NCBI GenBank assembly: GCA_963383645.1
Contig: OY726564.1
Span: forward strand, 116,768,915-116,832,914
DNA: 64,000 nucleotides
Reading direction: 5' to 3'
Origin: Muscardinus avellanarius
Taxonomy: Eukaryota; Chordata; Mammalia; Rodentia; Gliridae
Positions 13,498 through 23,823 of the stretch are shown piece after piece. Below the pieces are notes generated by a model. It made no database searches. It was not told the DNA's origin and saw nothing but the letters and a program-made list of their open reading frames with translations. Made by a program: the position numbers and the translations under genes. The number at the start of each line of letters is the position of its first letter. The first letter of the stretch is position 1.

Positions 13498-16400
13498 ACT
13501 GGGGACTGAATCCAGTGGCTTTTTACCTTTGACCTATACCCCCAGTCCTCTTCTTTATTTTGAAACAGGGTCTGAGTTGTGGCGGGCCTCACTAAGTTGC
13601 TGCGGCTGGCCACGAACCTGTGATCCTCCTGTCTCAGTCTCTCAGATACTAGGATCACAGGCGTGGGCACCACAGATTGTAGTTCTAACCTACTGATCAC
13701 ATGACTGAACTGAATGGCACTCATGGTAGACTGTGTCCCCGGTGAACAGACCTAGGCGCTGCCTGGGTGGGCAGGGGCAGGACCCTCAAAACCAGAGAGC
13801 AACCTGAGACACCTATTTGTGCCTCCTAGATCTTAGCTTGGCTTACTGCTTGCCCCCTAGCCAGGCATTAGCTCTAACAAATGTTGTTTTTAATAATATT
13901 TTTGAAGTTCTAATGAAAAGATTTTAGAAAACAAATGGATACAGTTACATTATAAATAAGTTCACTATTTTTAAAGCAAAATGAAATTCAATACATTTCA
14001 AAGTTCTATAAATAAATAGGTGGTTGGGGTTTTTTTTCCTCCTTAATTTCCAGACTGTAATTCTGGTCCTTTTTCACAAGTGCTTTGCAAAAAGCTGCTT
14101 AGGAAACGAGGCAGCCGTGACGAGATGCCTCCTTGCATTTTGAGGCTGGGACAGAGCAGAATGGAGGCCGGCAGTCCACACAGGCAGCTCACCTCCTTTC
14201 TCTCCTCACACCTCCAAAGAGCGGGCCGGCCGCCCTGGCCGCACAGGAGTCCCATGGGGAGGGGAGAGGCCGCCCTGGCTTGGAGGGACATTCCAGGTTG
14301 CTGGCTTGGCGTGGGGTCAACGCGAGGTGAGGTGTGTGGACACCAGGCAGGTGTGCACTCTTACCCCGCACTCCTGCTTTGTGGAGAAGGGCACGGTTGG
14401 AGGAGGGCGGCGGGGCTCCTCTAGTGTAGGGTGGCCCTGGGTCGGCACACTCCATCTTGGGAAGATCCTGTGATCTATGCCCCCCCCCCTTGCCCCTTTT
14501 GTCCCACATGGCTGGGATTATCACAGCTCATCGTAAGGACAAAGAAAAACCTTTGAACGAGGATGATGATGTATGAGGCGGCCAGCTGCAGAGAGCTTGA
14601 GTTCTGGGAAGCCTGCCTTAGGTGGAGCAAAAACAATTGTTCTCCCATTCCAAGAACAGAGCACGTAGGAAGCCTCCTTCTGTAAGCAAGCAGGCTCCCA
14701 GCTGGAGCCGGTCCTGCTAAGAACACAAATACCACCGGGGCAGGTCCACTGCCCACCCCACGCAGGGCCGCGGTCCTCGCCCAGGGTTTCTGGAGCCGCT
14801 GGTCTAACAGAGGTGCCTCCCTGTCCCATGCAGAAAGCCCGTCATGCCTGGTTTTGTCCCCACAGATAACAACACCATCTCGGAACTCAGCTCCTTGCAC
14901 GAGGAGGACAGCAACTTCCGCCAGTCCTACCATCAGATGCGGAGCAAGCAGTTCCCTGTGTCCGGGGACCTGGAGAGCAACCCCGACTACTGGTCAGGTG
15001 TCATGGGAGGCGGCGGCGGGGCCAGCCGCGGGCCCCCAGCCTTGGAGTACAACAATGAGGACCAAGAGCGCTTCAGGCACAGGTGATGGGGGCGGGGGGG
15101 GGGGGCGAGAGCCGGCCCTCTGCACACGCATCAAGCCAGGAAGCTGTGACCCCGGGTTCTGAAGCAGCCATTCAAGGCCTTTGGACATGCGTGCTCTAGG
15201 CCCTGGTGGGTGGGCCCTAACGTATCTCTGCCCTCTCCATCCATCCACGCATCTATGTAGTGTGTGTGCGCGAGAGACAGACAGACACTGGGGACTGAAC
15301 CCCAGGTATTCTCCTTCTGAGTTAAACCCCCAGCTCGATTTTATTTCTTATTTGGAAACAGGGTCTCACTAAGTTGCAGAGGGCCTTGCTAAACTGTCAA
15401 GGCTGGCTTTGAACCTGTGACCCTCCTGTCTCGGCCTCCCAAGTACTGGGATTTCAAGTGTGCAGCACCACGCCTGGCCCTTTCCATGTATTTTATCCTA
15501 GGGCCTAAAAGCAGCCATACATCGTGTCCACCATTCGCAACTGTCTGTCATGTAAGGCCAGCACTCCACCCTGCCGCATTTCATCCTGGCCCTAAAAGGC
15601 GGTGCTACGCCTGCCCCACTGTCCGCTGGGGAAAACTCCAGATGCCAAGAGCTTACTCGGGGATAAGACCCAGGAGCTGGGGTTGGGCGGCGGCGGCCAT
15701 TTTACCCAGTTCCTGTGGCCGCTGCCTCCGAGTGGCACCTTCACTGCTTACGGTCCTTTACCTGGAGGGCCAGCCACGGTCCCGCCAGCCTGCAGCCTCA
15801 GGTAGCCTGGCGCTGGGCCCCGAGGGAGACAGGCCTGAGTGTCAGCCCATCTCACAGAGGCCCAGGGCAGGGCTGTGTGCGTTGCCTGCCACGTGGCCTG
15901 GAGGGCAGCGGAGGGGGCCTGCACCAGGCCAGGCCACAACACAGCGCTCAGAAGGCCCCTCGCGTGGCACTCGGCGGGGACTGTCTGTAGCCGGGAGCTC
16001 CCGGCTGCAGACCGGGCGGCCCTGGCTGGCGCTCGCTGGCTGGTCCAGCCTGGCCGGGCCTCCCCGCGAGGCCGGGAGGGAGGCCGCCTGCAGCCGCTGA
16101 CCGCGCCTCCTCCGCCCGCAGCCAGCAGCGCTCCAAGTCCGAGAAGCTGTCGCGCAAGAACTTCGCGGCCGGCGTGCCCGCCGTGTCCATGGACGAGCTG
16201 GCGGCGCTGGCGGGCGGCTTCCTGCAGGACGGGCCCCGCGGGCGGCCCCCGGCGCACAGCCCCCGCCGGCGGCCCGAGGACCTGCCGCGCCTGGTGAGCC
16301 GCACGCCGGGCACCGCGCCCAAGCGCGACCACGCGCGCCCCGAGGGCGGCAGCCTGGAGACCCCGGCGCGGCGGGGCGCCTCCTACTACGCCTGGTCGCC

Positions 16401-18420
16401 CACGGCCACCTACGAGGCGCTGTCCCCGCGGGACGACGATGACGACGACGAGCCCGAGGACGTGCTGCCGCCCTACAGCGAGCGCGAGCTGAGCCGGGGC
16501 CCGTCCTACCGCAGCCGCGACCTGCCCTACCACAGCAGCTCGGAGAAGAGGAGGAAAAAGGAGCCGGCCAAGAAGGCGGTGAGCGGGTGGGGGGACCTGG
16601 GAGAGAGACCCTGCTTGATAAGGGGGGCGGGGTGCAGCCCGGAGGCAGGCAGCCCCTGGGCGCCACCCCCAGAACCTAAAGAAGATGGTCCCACGGCTCT
16701 GCGTCCTCACCTTCGGTTGCTGTCCTGCGTTTGAGGCGGTGCCCCGGATGCAGGCAGAGGACCAGGTCGGGTGCCCTTCCTACCTCTGCTTTGGGAATTT
16801 GTCCCACGCAGGAGGCTGCGGTTCCCCCCAGCCTCAGTATCCAGGCCCAGGTGAAGGCTGGACGCCAGGGCCCTGGAGGGTTAAAGAGGGCAGAAGTCAG
16901 GTGATTTGCAGAGGGCGTGGGGCAGCCGATCGGCTTTAAGGAGCGCTTGGCAGCTGACGTGGCGGTGCCCACCTGTAATCCCAGTATTTGGGAGGCTGAG
17001 AAGGGAAGATCACAGGTTCTAGGCCAGATGAACTTTAGAGCAACCTGTTTCAAAATAAAAACAGAGTTGGAGTAAAGCCTAGAGGCGCCGCCCGTGCCCG
17101 TGTGCACACACACGCATCAGCATTGGGACTCGAGTGCCGTCACGATGCAGGCCTTTGCGTTGGCGTCCGTGGCCAGTGTGTGGAGTGTCCGTACAGGCGC
17201 GTGGGTGCACCTCTCGCGACCTCCTGCCTGATCCGGGCGAGGGCTTGCATCTAGCATCGAGTTCCCAAGAGAGGCCACGTCCAGAGCTTAGGAGGCAGGG
17301 AAGCTTAGGAGCCAGAGAAGGTTGGGAGCACTGCAGCTCACGAAGGGCGCTGGCCTCTCTCTGACGTGTTGTGGAGTCTGAGCTGAGTCCAGAGGCCTTG
17401 CAGGTGTGAGGGAGAGCCTGTGCCCAGCCAGGGCCATCGTGCCTTCCACGGGTGGCCAGACACACACTCCACAGCTTTCTCTCTATTTATTTATTTCTTT
17501 GTTTGTTTCTTTCTTTCTTTCTTTGTTTATTTTGCAGCACTGGGGATGGAATCCAGGGGCATTCTACCTCCGAGCTATACCTCCAGTCTTATTTTTTAGT
17601 CTTTTTAAAAATTTTTTTGAAGCAAGGTCTCACTGAGTTGCCAAAGGCCTCGCTAAGTAGCTGAAGCTGTCCGGGAACTCGATCCTCCAATCTCTGCTTC
17701 CCGAATGCCGGGATTACAAGCATGCGCCACCACGGCCACTCAGCTCTCTCTCTGAATGCCAGAACAGCCTGCTCTTTCCCCCAGCCTCAGAACACAAGAC
17801 ACTGGGGGGGGGGGGCAGTCACAGGTGTCCACAGCGGGTGCCGAGCTGCCTCGGACCCCATGTCTTAGAGACAACTTCCTGTGCCTCTGTCCCCCTCAGT
17901 TTCTCTGCCCTCCTAACGTTTCGTCTTTCATGATCCAAAATGGGGGTTTTCTCTAGTGTGTAGTATGGGGAGAAGGAATATAAAAAGAAAAAAAGGTCTG
18001 ACATGATTATTAATCCCTCCAAAACAATCAAGTGTCTTTTGTTTTATAAACAAGAAAATGCAATGCCCCCGTGCCATGAGTAGGGAGGAGACTTCCAGGG
18101 GCTTTCCAGTCTGCGCTGCACCAGCCTCGCCCGGTGCTGTGGCGCTGTGAGGGTCCAGATGTCTTAGGGGTGGGAAATCGCTCTGTGGCCGTGGAGCTGA
18201 GTTCTGGCTGGGGTATGCTGCCTTGGGCTCCGCTGGAGGCTGGGCACAGGGCTGCGAGTCCAGCGAGTGCCCCGAGAGCCAGGATTGCCAGCTGCTGACG
18301 GCTGTGGCCGCTGCCCAATCCGTTCCGCGGCCGCTTTCCTGAAGTATCTTAAGTTTGACGTTGGTCTCTTTCTGCTTTTCCCAGAGTGACTTTCCAACCA
18401 GGATGTCTCTTGTGGTCTGA
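800..18420 (+). CDS. ILDR2: ILDR2 (immunoglobulin-like domain containing receptor 2), 3' six coding exons; 5' end outside window
   Basis: ILDR2 (angulin-3, LSR family) is a type I membrane protein linked to tricellular junctions, ER and lipid homeostasis, and T-cell inhibition. Six exons join in phase: 800-946, 1742-1918, 9565-9678, 14866-15082, 16122-16578 and 18385-18420. They encode about 382 residues from the transmembrane segment to the C-terminus. I see a hydrophobic helix ([19 protein letters not shown]), the Cys-rich juxtamembrane stretch typical of LSR/ILDR proteins ([12 protein letters not shown]), the [13 protein letters not shown] segment, a charged middle ([20 protein letters not shown]) and the terminal MSLVV. 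All introns are GT-AG. The signal peptide and Ig domain exons are upstream of the window. The tail exon looks about 70 residues shorter than orthologues I remember. Gene identity is near certain; exon joins are inferred from splice signals and protein continuity. Confidence 0.97.
1742..1918 (+). CDS. ILDR2: ILDR2 cytoplasmic exon ([13 protein letters not shown]...)
   Basis: The exon is 177 bp and encodes a Pro/Gly/Ser-rich segment ([15 protein letters not shown], then [16 protein letters not shown]). The acceptor is 'ctcacag' and the donor GTAAAT is slightly weak. Phase matches both neighbours. Confidence 0.96.
3420..3459. repeat. Perfect 16-bp inverted repeat with an 8-nt spacer
   Basis: Arm 3420-3435 (CACTTCCGATCGCACT) is the exact reverse complement of 3444-3459, around the spacer CATAACCA. 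Each arm contains a GGAAGT ETS-type core and the palindrome CGATCG. It lies in an ILDR2 intron. Confidence 0.9.
5795..5905 (+). repeat. L2-like LINE fragment
   Basis: The phrase 'ccctgccctcgaggagtttacagtctag' style segment matches the L2 3' end as I remember it; old and diverged. Confidence 0.45.
6243..6447 (+). repeat. SINE, B1-ID composite, full length
   Basis: Starts 'gaggccggacatggtggc' and ends with the ID half 'ggttccattccgagtacc'. Confidence 0.9.
7071..7150. repeat. (CATC)n microsatellite
   Basis: About 20 tetranucleotide units with two interruptions; not attached to a SINE. Confidence 0.97.
7170..7290 (+). repeat. L2-like LINE fragment
   Basis: 'atgtgccaggctccatgct' followed by 'aggtgctagagatg' is the typical L2 3' end wording. 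Confidence 0.55.
9565..9678 (+). CDS. ILDR2: ILDR2 cytoplasmic exon ([14 protein letters not shown]...)
   Basis: The exon is 114 bp, with acceptor 'cctccacag' and donor GTGAGC. It encodes the highly charged [19 protein letters not shown] segment shared by LSR-family tails. The last base is the first base of a Tyr codon completed in the next exon. Confidence 0.97.
9922..10128 (+). repeat. SINE, B1-ID composite
   Basis: Full length, with a (CAAA)n tail at 10110-10128. Confidence 0.9.
10140..10325 (+). repeat. SINE, B1-ID composite
   Basis: Starts 'gccaggcatggtgcatgcc', with a small internal deletion in the left half. Confidence 0.9.
10490..10630 (+). repeat. SINE, left monomer only
   Basis: The B1-like half ends at 'ccctgttttaaactaaag'. 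The next SINE begins immediately, probably inserted at the A-rich linker. Confidence 0.85.
10633..10862 (+). repeat. SINE, B1-ID composite, full length
   Basis: ID half 'gtagctcggaggtcaaacg' and an (AATA)n tail. Its 'cggttcgtggacagcctcagc' style left half is shared with the copies at 23824 and 48914. Confidence 0.92.
11540..11635 (+). repeat. MIR-like ancient SINE fragment (tentative)
   Basis: 'gaatctcagagtcgaaggga' followed by 'ctctgccatgcagaggagga' resembles a diverged MIR-family segment. Confidence 0.35.
12001..12032. repeat. (GT)16 microsatellite
   Basis: Tail side of the reverse SINE that follows. Confidence 0.95.
12033..12238 (-). repeat. SINE, B1-ID composite
   Basis: Reverse orientation, from 'ggtattgctgaggatggaac' to 'ccaccgtgtccagtt'. 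Confidence 0.9.
12400..12595 (-). repeat. SINE, B1-ID composite
   Basis: Reverse copy with 'ttattttgaaacagggtctc' in the linker and left half. Confidence 0.9.
12620..12780 (+). repeat. hAT-type MER DNA transposon remnant (tentative)
   Basis: 'gagcagagaccagcaaatg' then 'attttattgaaacacggcc' follows the order of a known mammalian hAT-Charlie-like MER repeat. I am not sure of the subfamily. Confidence 0.5.
13143..13350 (-). repeat. SINE, B1-ID composite
   Basis: Reverse, more diverged copy ('gctattgaggattgagatct'). Confidence 0.85.
13452..13494. repeat. (TG)21 microsatellite
   Basis: Lies at the tail side of the reverse SINE that follows. Confidence 0.97.
13495..13690 (-). repeat. SINE, B1-ID composite
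   Basis: Reverse copy from 'ttttactggggactgaatcc' to 'ggcgtgggcaccac'. Confidence 0.88.
14866..15082 (+). CDS. ILDR2: ILDR2 cytoplasmic exon ([16 protein letters not shown]...)
   Basis: The exon is 217 bp, with acceptor 'tccccacag' and donor GTGATG. It encodes the Ser/Glu-rich [16 protein letters not shown] motif and [16 protein letters not shown], then a Gly-rich stretch. It is phased at both ends with its neighbours. Confidence 0.97.
15083..16121 (+). other. ILDR2: ILDR2 intron, 1.0 kb
   Basis: The intron starts with a G-rich run at 15090-15105 and contains one reverse SINE. Its last 250 bases are very GC-rich. Long open frames here (15748-16710, - strand) reflect GC content, not genes. 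Confidence 0.8.
15283..15481 (-). repeat. SINE, B1-ID composite
   Basis: Reverse copy in an ILDR2 intron, 200 bases after the exon at 14866-15082. Confidence 0.9.
16122..16578 (+). CDS. ILDR2: ILDR2 large cytoplasmic-tail exon, apparently shortened
   Basis: The exon is 457 bp and strongly GC-rich. It encodes conserved blocks [66 protein letters not shown] and [10 protein letters not shown], plus an acidic run of six Asp. From memory, orthologues carry a Tyr/Arg/Ser-rich segment of about 50-60 residues after the VSMDELAA block. Here a short Gly/Arg/Pro-rich linker takes its place, and two smaller gaps follow. The reading frame stays intact. Confidence 0.95.
16951..17086 (+). repeat. SINE, mostly left monomer
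   Basis: 'gacgtggcggtgcccacctg' start; the right half is reduced to 'gagttggagtaaagcctaga'. Confidence 0.8.
17485..17742 (-). repeat. SINE, B1-ID composite with pyrimidine-rich tail
   Basis: The reverse copy starts at 17535; the (TTTC/TTTA)n run 17485-17531 is its tail. Confidence 0.9.
18385..18420 (+). CDS. ILDR2: ILDR2 terminal coding exon with stop
   Basis: The coding part is 36 bp and encodes [11 protein letters not shown] followed by TGA at 18418-18420. The MSLVV ending is the family C-terminus and resembles a PDZ-type hydrophobic tail. Confidence 0.96.
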   Translation, partial: SDFPTRMSLVV

Positions 18421-21400
18421 TGTTGTCAAGACCACTCTCTGGAGGACCAGAAATCCGACGCAGACTACAGGAACAAGACACAAATCCAAGATCCAGCAGG
18501 CCAGGGCGCTCTGTGGCCACCACCTTGGAAGGTTTGCTGACCTCTGCTGCGGCACAGGATAGGAGGAAGCCTTTCCTTTAAGGGAGGCTGATTCCAAACC
18601 TCAGCGCCCGGCCAACTAGTTTGAGAACCTCATTCAGAAAACAACGACATGTTGAGAACATCCCACGTACAGAGTGTATCCTGCAACTTCCTTCCTTAGT
18701 GGAACCAGGACTTCCATTTCCATTCCCGCCAGAGCTAGCTGTGGACTGCTCTGTCCAGAAATCGCTATGGCTACAATATGTTTTTCTATACCTCCTGCTA
18801 TGCTTAGAGACAGAAGAATTTATTATTACTCTGAGAAGAAGGCCTTCTACAGACAAAAGAAAACAACTTCAAGGCAAAATCTACCTTTTATCCCCAACCC
18901 TTCCAGGCCCTAGTGACAGGTGTCATTAAATCAGAAGGCCTTTGGTGGACTAAGTGACCGGCCTCCCGGACAATCCCAGAAGCGGCTTCAGTTTGCCATC
19001 CTCAGTCACAATTCCGGAGTGGCTGTGGCAGGGCAGTCCACAGGGCTTTGAAAAGCTGGCTCAGTGTTATTTCTTTTTCCATTCTGAGGAGCTAAGGCTG
19101 CTTTCCCTTTCTGCCATACACACCGACATCTCGGTCCTGCACCTCAAGGGCTCCCCTCTTCCTCTCTACTTCTGGACCTCCCCGCAGGCTGGTGCCCACG
19201 CGGAGCCCCGCCGCCCTGCACCCTGCTAAGTCATCATCAGGTGTCTTTGATAAAATGTGCACGTGAAAGAGAAGAGGGAGAAGCAGAGGGGAAATCAGGA
19301 AAGCATTTAGAAAAAAAGATAATTTAAGAGGAAAAAACATAGGGTCACGCTGTATTTTGAAAGTGGGCCCCGTCCCCCCAGCGCCACTCAGTCTTTTCCG
19401 GGTTTGAACTTTGTTCACAGGACCCCAGGGCAAGCCTGCGTCTCTGCCTGTCCGGCTGCCACTGTAGATGCTTTTGGGAAATGAGGTGCGTTGCTTTCTT
19501 GGGAAGGAGCACTTCCTTTTCCTACCTAGGTCCAGATGATAGGCTTTGTTTAAATCCCAAAGCTAGAATCCTCTGGATTTTGAAATTTGTATGGATTGCA
19601 AAAATGGCCACAACCTCTTCCCTTCCCCTCAGAGGTGCAGTCTTTTCTTCCACCCTTGAATCTGACCGTGTGAGATGACTGGGCCATGGTCTGGGAGCAA
19701 ACATGACAAGCAGAGACCTGTGTGGGCTTTGTCCCCTGGCTGCTCCTGGTAACTTTGCCGTCACCCCCAGGTGAATGAGCCTGGACTACCCTGCTGCCTG
19801 CCAAGAGGAAAGGGTCTCTCACCCCAATCCTGTGCGACAACCCCAGCCAACTGCGGACACAGAAAGGACCAGCCAAGACCAACAGAACTGCCTCGCTCAG
19901 CCCGATCCTCGCCGCCACACACCCAAGGCGCGAGAAGTTGGTACACCCTACGTGTTCATGTCTCTTCTCGTCCTGACTCCTGGCCCCGTCCATTATTGGT
20001 GACCCGCAGCCTCGCTCTCTTGGACAGACTCTGTTATAGCTCTCACCCTGCACTGCTTGGCAGGATGGGTGGCAGGCCAGATCCCCCGGGGAAGATGGTG
20101 CTGACCTTGTTATCGCCTAATCCAGCGGTGCCTGCTCTAGCTGTGGCCCTGTGGGCAGCCTCTGAAAGTTGGCCAGCATCTCCTTGGTCTTCTCCATAGC
20201 CACCTGTCCCGACCTCAAGTCCCACTCCACCAGAATCTAGGGTCCTTCATGGCATTTCAGAAGAAGTTCTACCTGTGCACCAATCCAAAGAAGCGGCTGG
20301 GTGCAGGTCAGAGGGAGGGGCCGGTGTCACTACTTGGAGGAGGACGGGCCACCCAGCGGACTTCAGAGTCGCTTTGGCCCGTCCCAGGGAACCAGGAGGA
20401 CAGTTCTGCCAGCGCTGGCGCTTGCAAGGGCTGGAGACACAAGCCATAAGCCTGGTGCTGAGTCTTGGACGCGCTGGCCTCAGAAGGCCTTGGTCTGCTC
20501 TGCCTCTCTAGGCCCCCTAGATGGAAACTGTGCTAAAGACCTCGTTTCTTACTCACCAGCCTTGGATTCCATCTTGCTCAGACAGCTTTGGGGAACGCCA
20601 GGGAGCTGCCATCACTATTACCACTTCCTCCTGAGCGTCATGTCAGGCTTCTCGCCACCAAAGAGCCCCAGAACACCAGCTGCACAGACCAAATATATTG
20701 CTTTTTCTAAGCCGGGGGCATGTGTGATTTTTGGTGATGGTTGCAGGGAGCAGTTAAGAAAGAAACTATTAAAATTGGAACCATGCGACTCCAATTCCAG
20801 CAACACCACAGTCGACAGACGGTAAGAAGAACAAGGAAGGGAGCAGGCTGTTGAAATAGCCGGGCGGATCCAGGTTCTCTGGAGGGCCGCACAAGGCAGC
20901 CAGAACCAGGCCTCCGGGAGAGAGAAGCCGCAGTGCTTCTGGGTGTGTGGGCAGGAGAGTCTGCCGAATAGACAGGGCCACGCTGGCCCCTAAGTGCCCC
21001 GACTTTTCCCTATGCTCCCTGTGCTTCATCTCCCCAGAAGTACAGCCTGTTTGGGAAGGGCGTGGACAAGGGAGCTTCCTCCCTAGGTTTTACTGGGGTC
21101 TGTGTCTTGTGTAAGACATGGTCTCTGTCCACGGGAAGCCTGCAATTTAATAGGGGAAATAAAGCACGCCCAAGAAAGGTCAGGAGACTGAGGACACAGT
21201 AGGAAATAGTGCTGTGGACACGTTACATCACACCCAGAGATTTAGCTGCTCTCTTCATTTAAATGGGGCATTTCGATATTCAAGCATTGTATGTGTGCGT
21301 CCTTCCATCCCATTTGAAGATATCCCCAGTAGTCTGAAGAGCGAGTCTTCAAGAGTCTGAACTGGAAAGGGGTGAATCCGGGTGGGGAGGGTGAGGCTGT

Positions 21401-21945
21401 GAGTCCCCGTGAGTCAGGGCCCGTGGGGAGTGTGGATGCAGGTGGCAGCAGGCGTCCCTGCTGGATGAACTGGGTCTCTAGACCACGCAGAGACACGAGG
21501 ACGCGGGGACAGTTGCCACGCCCATCCTGCCCGTCCGCTCTCCACCTGGACATGCTGACCGGAGCCCGGCCCACCTCCACTGACTTGGTCCTGCAGCGAG
21601 GCAGGCAGGCCTCGGGAGGCGGTGAGGCTCCCGGCCTATTCTCCCCCTCCGCCCTTGGCGGGCCAGCACGGGAAGGGGCTGCCACCGAAAGCAAGGCCTA
21701 TCTGTGTGTATTCCTGCTTGTCTGCAGAACTCCATCAGCGTAAGCCAGGTGGATCTTGGCAGCCCTTGAGAGAGTCTGGAGAAGCAGGTTGGGTTGCCAT
21801 TCACCCCACCCTCTTTTTTTTAATAGATGGAGAAATTGTTGTTGCTGAAAGTGAAGCCGCAAAGCGATTAGCTCTTTAGACTCCCAAACGGTGGTTCTTT
21901 CCTGCTGGATCAGTGTTGCCTAAACTGCCTGGCCTTAAGAATGAT

Positions 21946-21973
21946 TCGACTGCTTTTTAACAAAAGCAGTCGA
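21946..21973 (+). other. Perfect 12-bp stem, 4-nt loop hairpin in the ILDR2 3' UTR
   Basis: Arms TCGACTGCTTTT (21946-21957) and AAAAGCAGTCGA (21962-21973) pair perfectly around the loop TAAC. Confidence 0.8.
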
Positions 21974-23440
21974 GAGGCTGGAGATTGGCTGGGGGAGTGT
22001 GGAGCCAATATGGTACTTTGAACCTGTGTTTCAGGAGAGTCCTTTGAACAGGTGCATTGGAAAGCATTGCCTTGGATCAAGACCTCTGGGGCACCCCACA
22101 CAGCTGGATCTGATGCTCCCTTGGGCTGTGGGATTTTCCAGATGTCCTGTGTGGTCCCTCCCACTCCCTTGGGGTGGTAGCCGGGTCCCAGAGAGGCTGG
22201 ACAGGGCTCAGTGGGGAGCTGAGGGGGCGAAGCCTGAACTTGCCCTGCCTGCAGCTGAGGCCGTGCCAGGCGTTTCCACCCCAGAATACTGATCTGTTGT
22301 GACAGTCTCCGATCAGACAACAAGAGTTACAGGTAATTTTCTAATTCCCTTGATGCCATTCTGAGCAGAGCTCGGATCAGGAATTGAAAGGCGGGAGCCA
22401 TGGGGGAAATGGCGACGGGGAAATATTTTTAAAGCATAACTAGCAGGTTATCAGCCTTGCTAGTCAACGGCACGTCCCCCTTGAGATGCAAAGCACAGGG
22501 GGCAAGAATAATAAAACCTACGTGGCATCTCCGTCCAAAGTCCAATTTGAGCACACTGCTGTTGATTTTACGGGAGTTTGAACTTGGTTTATAACATGTA
22601 GACATTTAAATTTTAAAAAGCCAGTCACTCAAAGTCCTAGAAGGAAGAGGTGCCTAGTGTTTTCCTGCATGTCCCTACCTCCTGCTCACCTGGTCGCTGC
22701 TTGCTTCTTGGTGAGGCTGGCCGGAAGGGGCTTCCGAGCGGGCAGGGCTTCAAGAGCTGCCTTGAGCGGCAACCTGGCTGGAGCAGGGAAGCCGCGCCGA
22801 TGGCCTCCTTGTCACTGTCCTGTGTTCTCTTTGCAGACTGCAGCCCTGAGCTAGAGGTGGGGCCAATGCTTCCCTCCTACAGAACAGGAAACAGGTTGGA
22901 AAAACCACGTGATTTGCCTGCATGGAATGGCTTTAGAATTAGGGCTGGGTCTTGTGACTGTCTCGGGTCTTGGCAGTTTCGACAGTTCCGGGGGACTGGA
23001 ATGGGCTCGTTCTCTTCATAGTCAGCAGAGTGGCGAGGACTCCTGAACTAGCGCTCCCTCATGTATTGCGTCTCATGGCCATTGACGCCGTAAACAGAGA
23101 CCGCTGCGTTTCCCACCACGAGCCGTCCTCAAGGCTGTCGCAGGAGGAGGGTCTCGGAGTGAGGCTTCCCTTTGCAGTGCCGCACCGCGAGGGGCAAAGG
23201 CTTTGGTAAAACTCTGCTTCCCTTTTGGAGTTCTTCCTGAGAGAATTTCTGAGCCAAACCACAGATCTGTCTGGACTCAGCATTCCAGGGCTGAGGGACA
23301 GGAGCTGCTCAGGATGAAACATCTGGAGGTTTTAGGTAGAATGAAGAGGGGCAGATCTAGAGAGAGGAGAGTCGGAGCAATTTAGCTCCGAGTTCTGTTG
23401 GGGTTTTCAGCGGGGCGGCTGGACGGGAGGTACACGTGGT

Positions 23441-23465
23441 CAGCCTGTTTCTTCTAAACAGGCTG
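23441..23465 (+). other. Perfect 10-bp stem, 5-nt loop hairpin in the ILDR2 3' UTR
   Basis: Arms CAGCCTGTTT and AAACAGGCTG flank the loop CTTCT. It lies about 300 bases before the last poly(A) signal. Confidence 0.75.
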
Positions 23466-23746
23466 AAAAAGGCACAAATAACATCTCTCTTGCCTTGACT
23501 TTAAGCAAAGCCACTTTTCAAGCAAAGGTGTTGACACTACCCCATGAGAAATGTCCTTGTGGAAATAAAGAACAAGAGAATAAAGAAACAGTGGAACCCA
23601 TGGGCAGACGTCTACTTCACGAGCAGCACCTGCCGACGTCCCCGGGCCTCGTCTGTGACATCCAGGGGAAGTTTGATCACTGTTGCTTGTGGGTTTTTTC
23701 CAGTGTCAGACATACAGAGTGACTTTGGTTGTAATGTTTTAAACTA

Positions 23747-23752
23747 AATAAA
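23747..23752 (+). terminator. Candidate ILDR2 poly(A) signal AATAAA
   Basis: AATAAA sits in AT-rich sequence at the end of the SINE-free stretch, just before SINEs resume at 23824. Upstream alternatives are at 23564 and 23579. Confidence 0.55.
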
Positions 23753-23823
23753 GGACTTTCATCTACCTTTGTTATCAAAAATGTATACTTAACACAACTA
23801 TGGTTCGCTAAGCTCTAACTTTC

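Larger units (their letters stand above)
9679..14865 (+). other. ILDR2: ILDR2 intron, 5.2 kb
   Basis: The intron is rich in SINEs, with four or five + strand copies at 9.9-10.9 kb and four - strand copies at 12.0-13.7 kb. It also has two TG microsatellites, a MIR-like piece and a hAT-like MER fragment. No further exon is evident. Confidence 0.8.
16579..18384 (+). other. ILDR2: ILDR2 last intron, 1.8 kb
   Basis: The intron holds a partial forward SINE (16951-17086) and a full reverse SINE (17485-17742). It ends with the acceptor 'ttttcccag'. Confidence 0.8.
18421..23775 (+). other. ILDR2: Probable ILDR2 3' UTR, about 5.35 kb
   Basis: No SINE is found between 17742 and 23824, while the rest of the window averages about one per kb. 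That fits an exon under selection. The stretch ends with AATAAA signals at 23564-23569, 23579-23584 and 23747-23752, the last followed by T-rich sequence. An earlier AATAAA at 21158-21163 lies in an L2-like segment. Two perfect hairpins occur at 21946-21973 and 23441-23465. The extent is inferred; no transcript data are available. Confidence 0.65.

Noticed and set aside
15748..16710. 320- and 274-codon open frames on the - strand
   Set aside because: Shadow of the GC-rich ILDR2 tail exon; the + strand frame has the conserved protein and splice sites.
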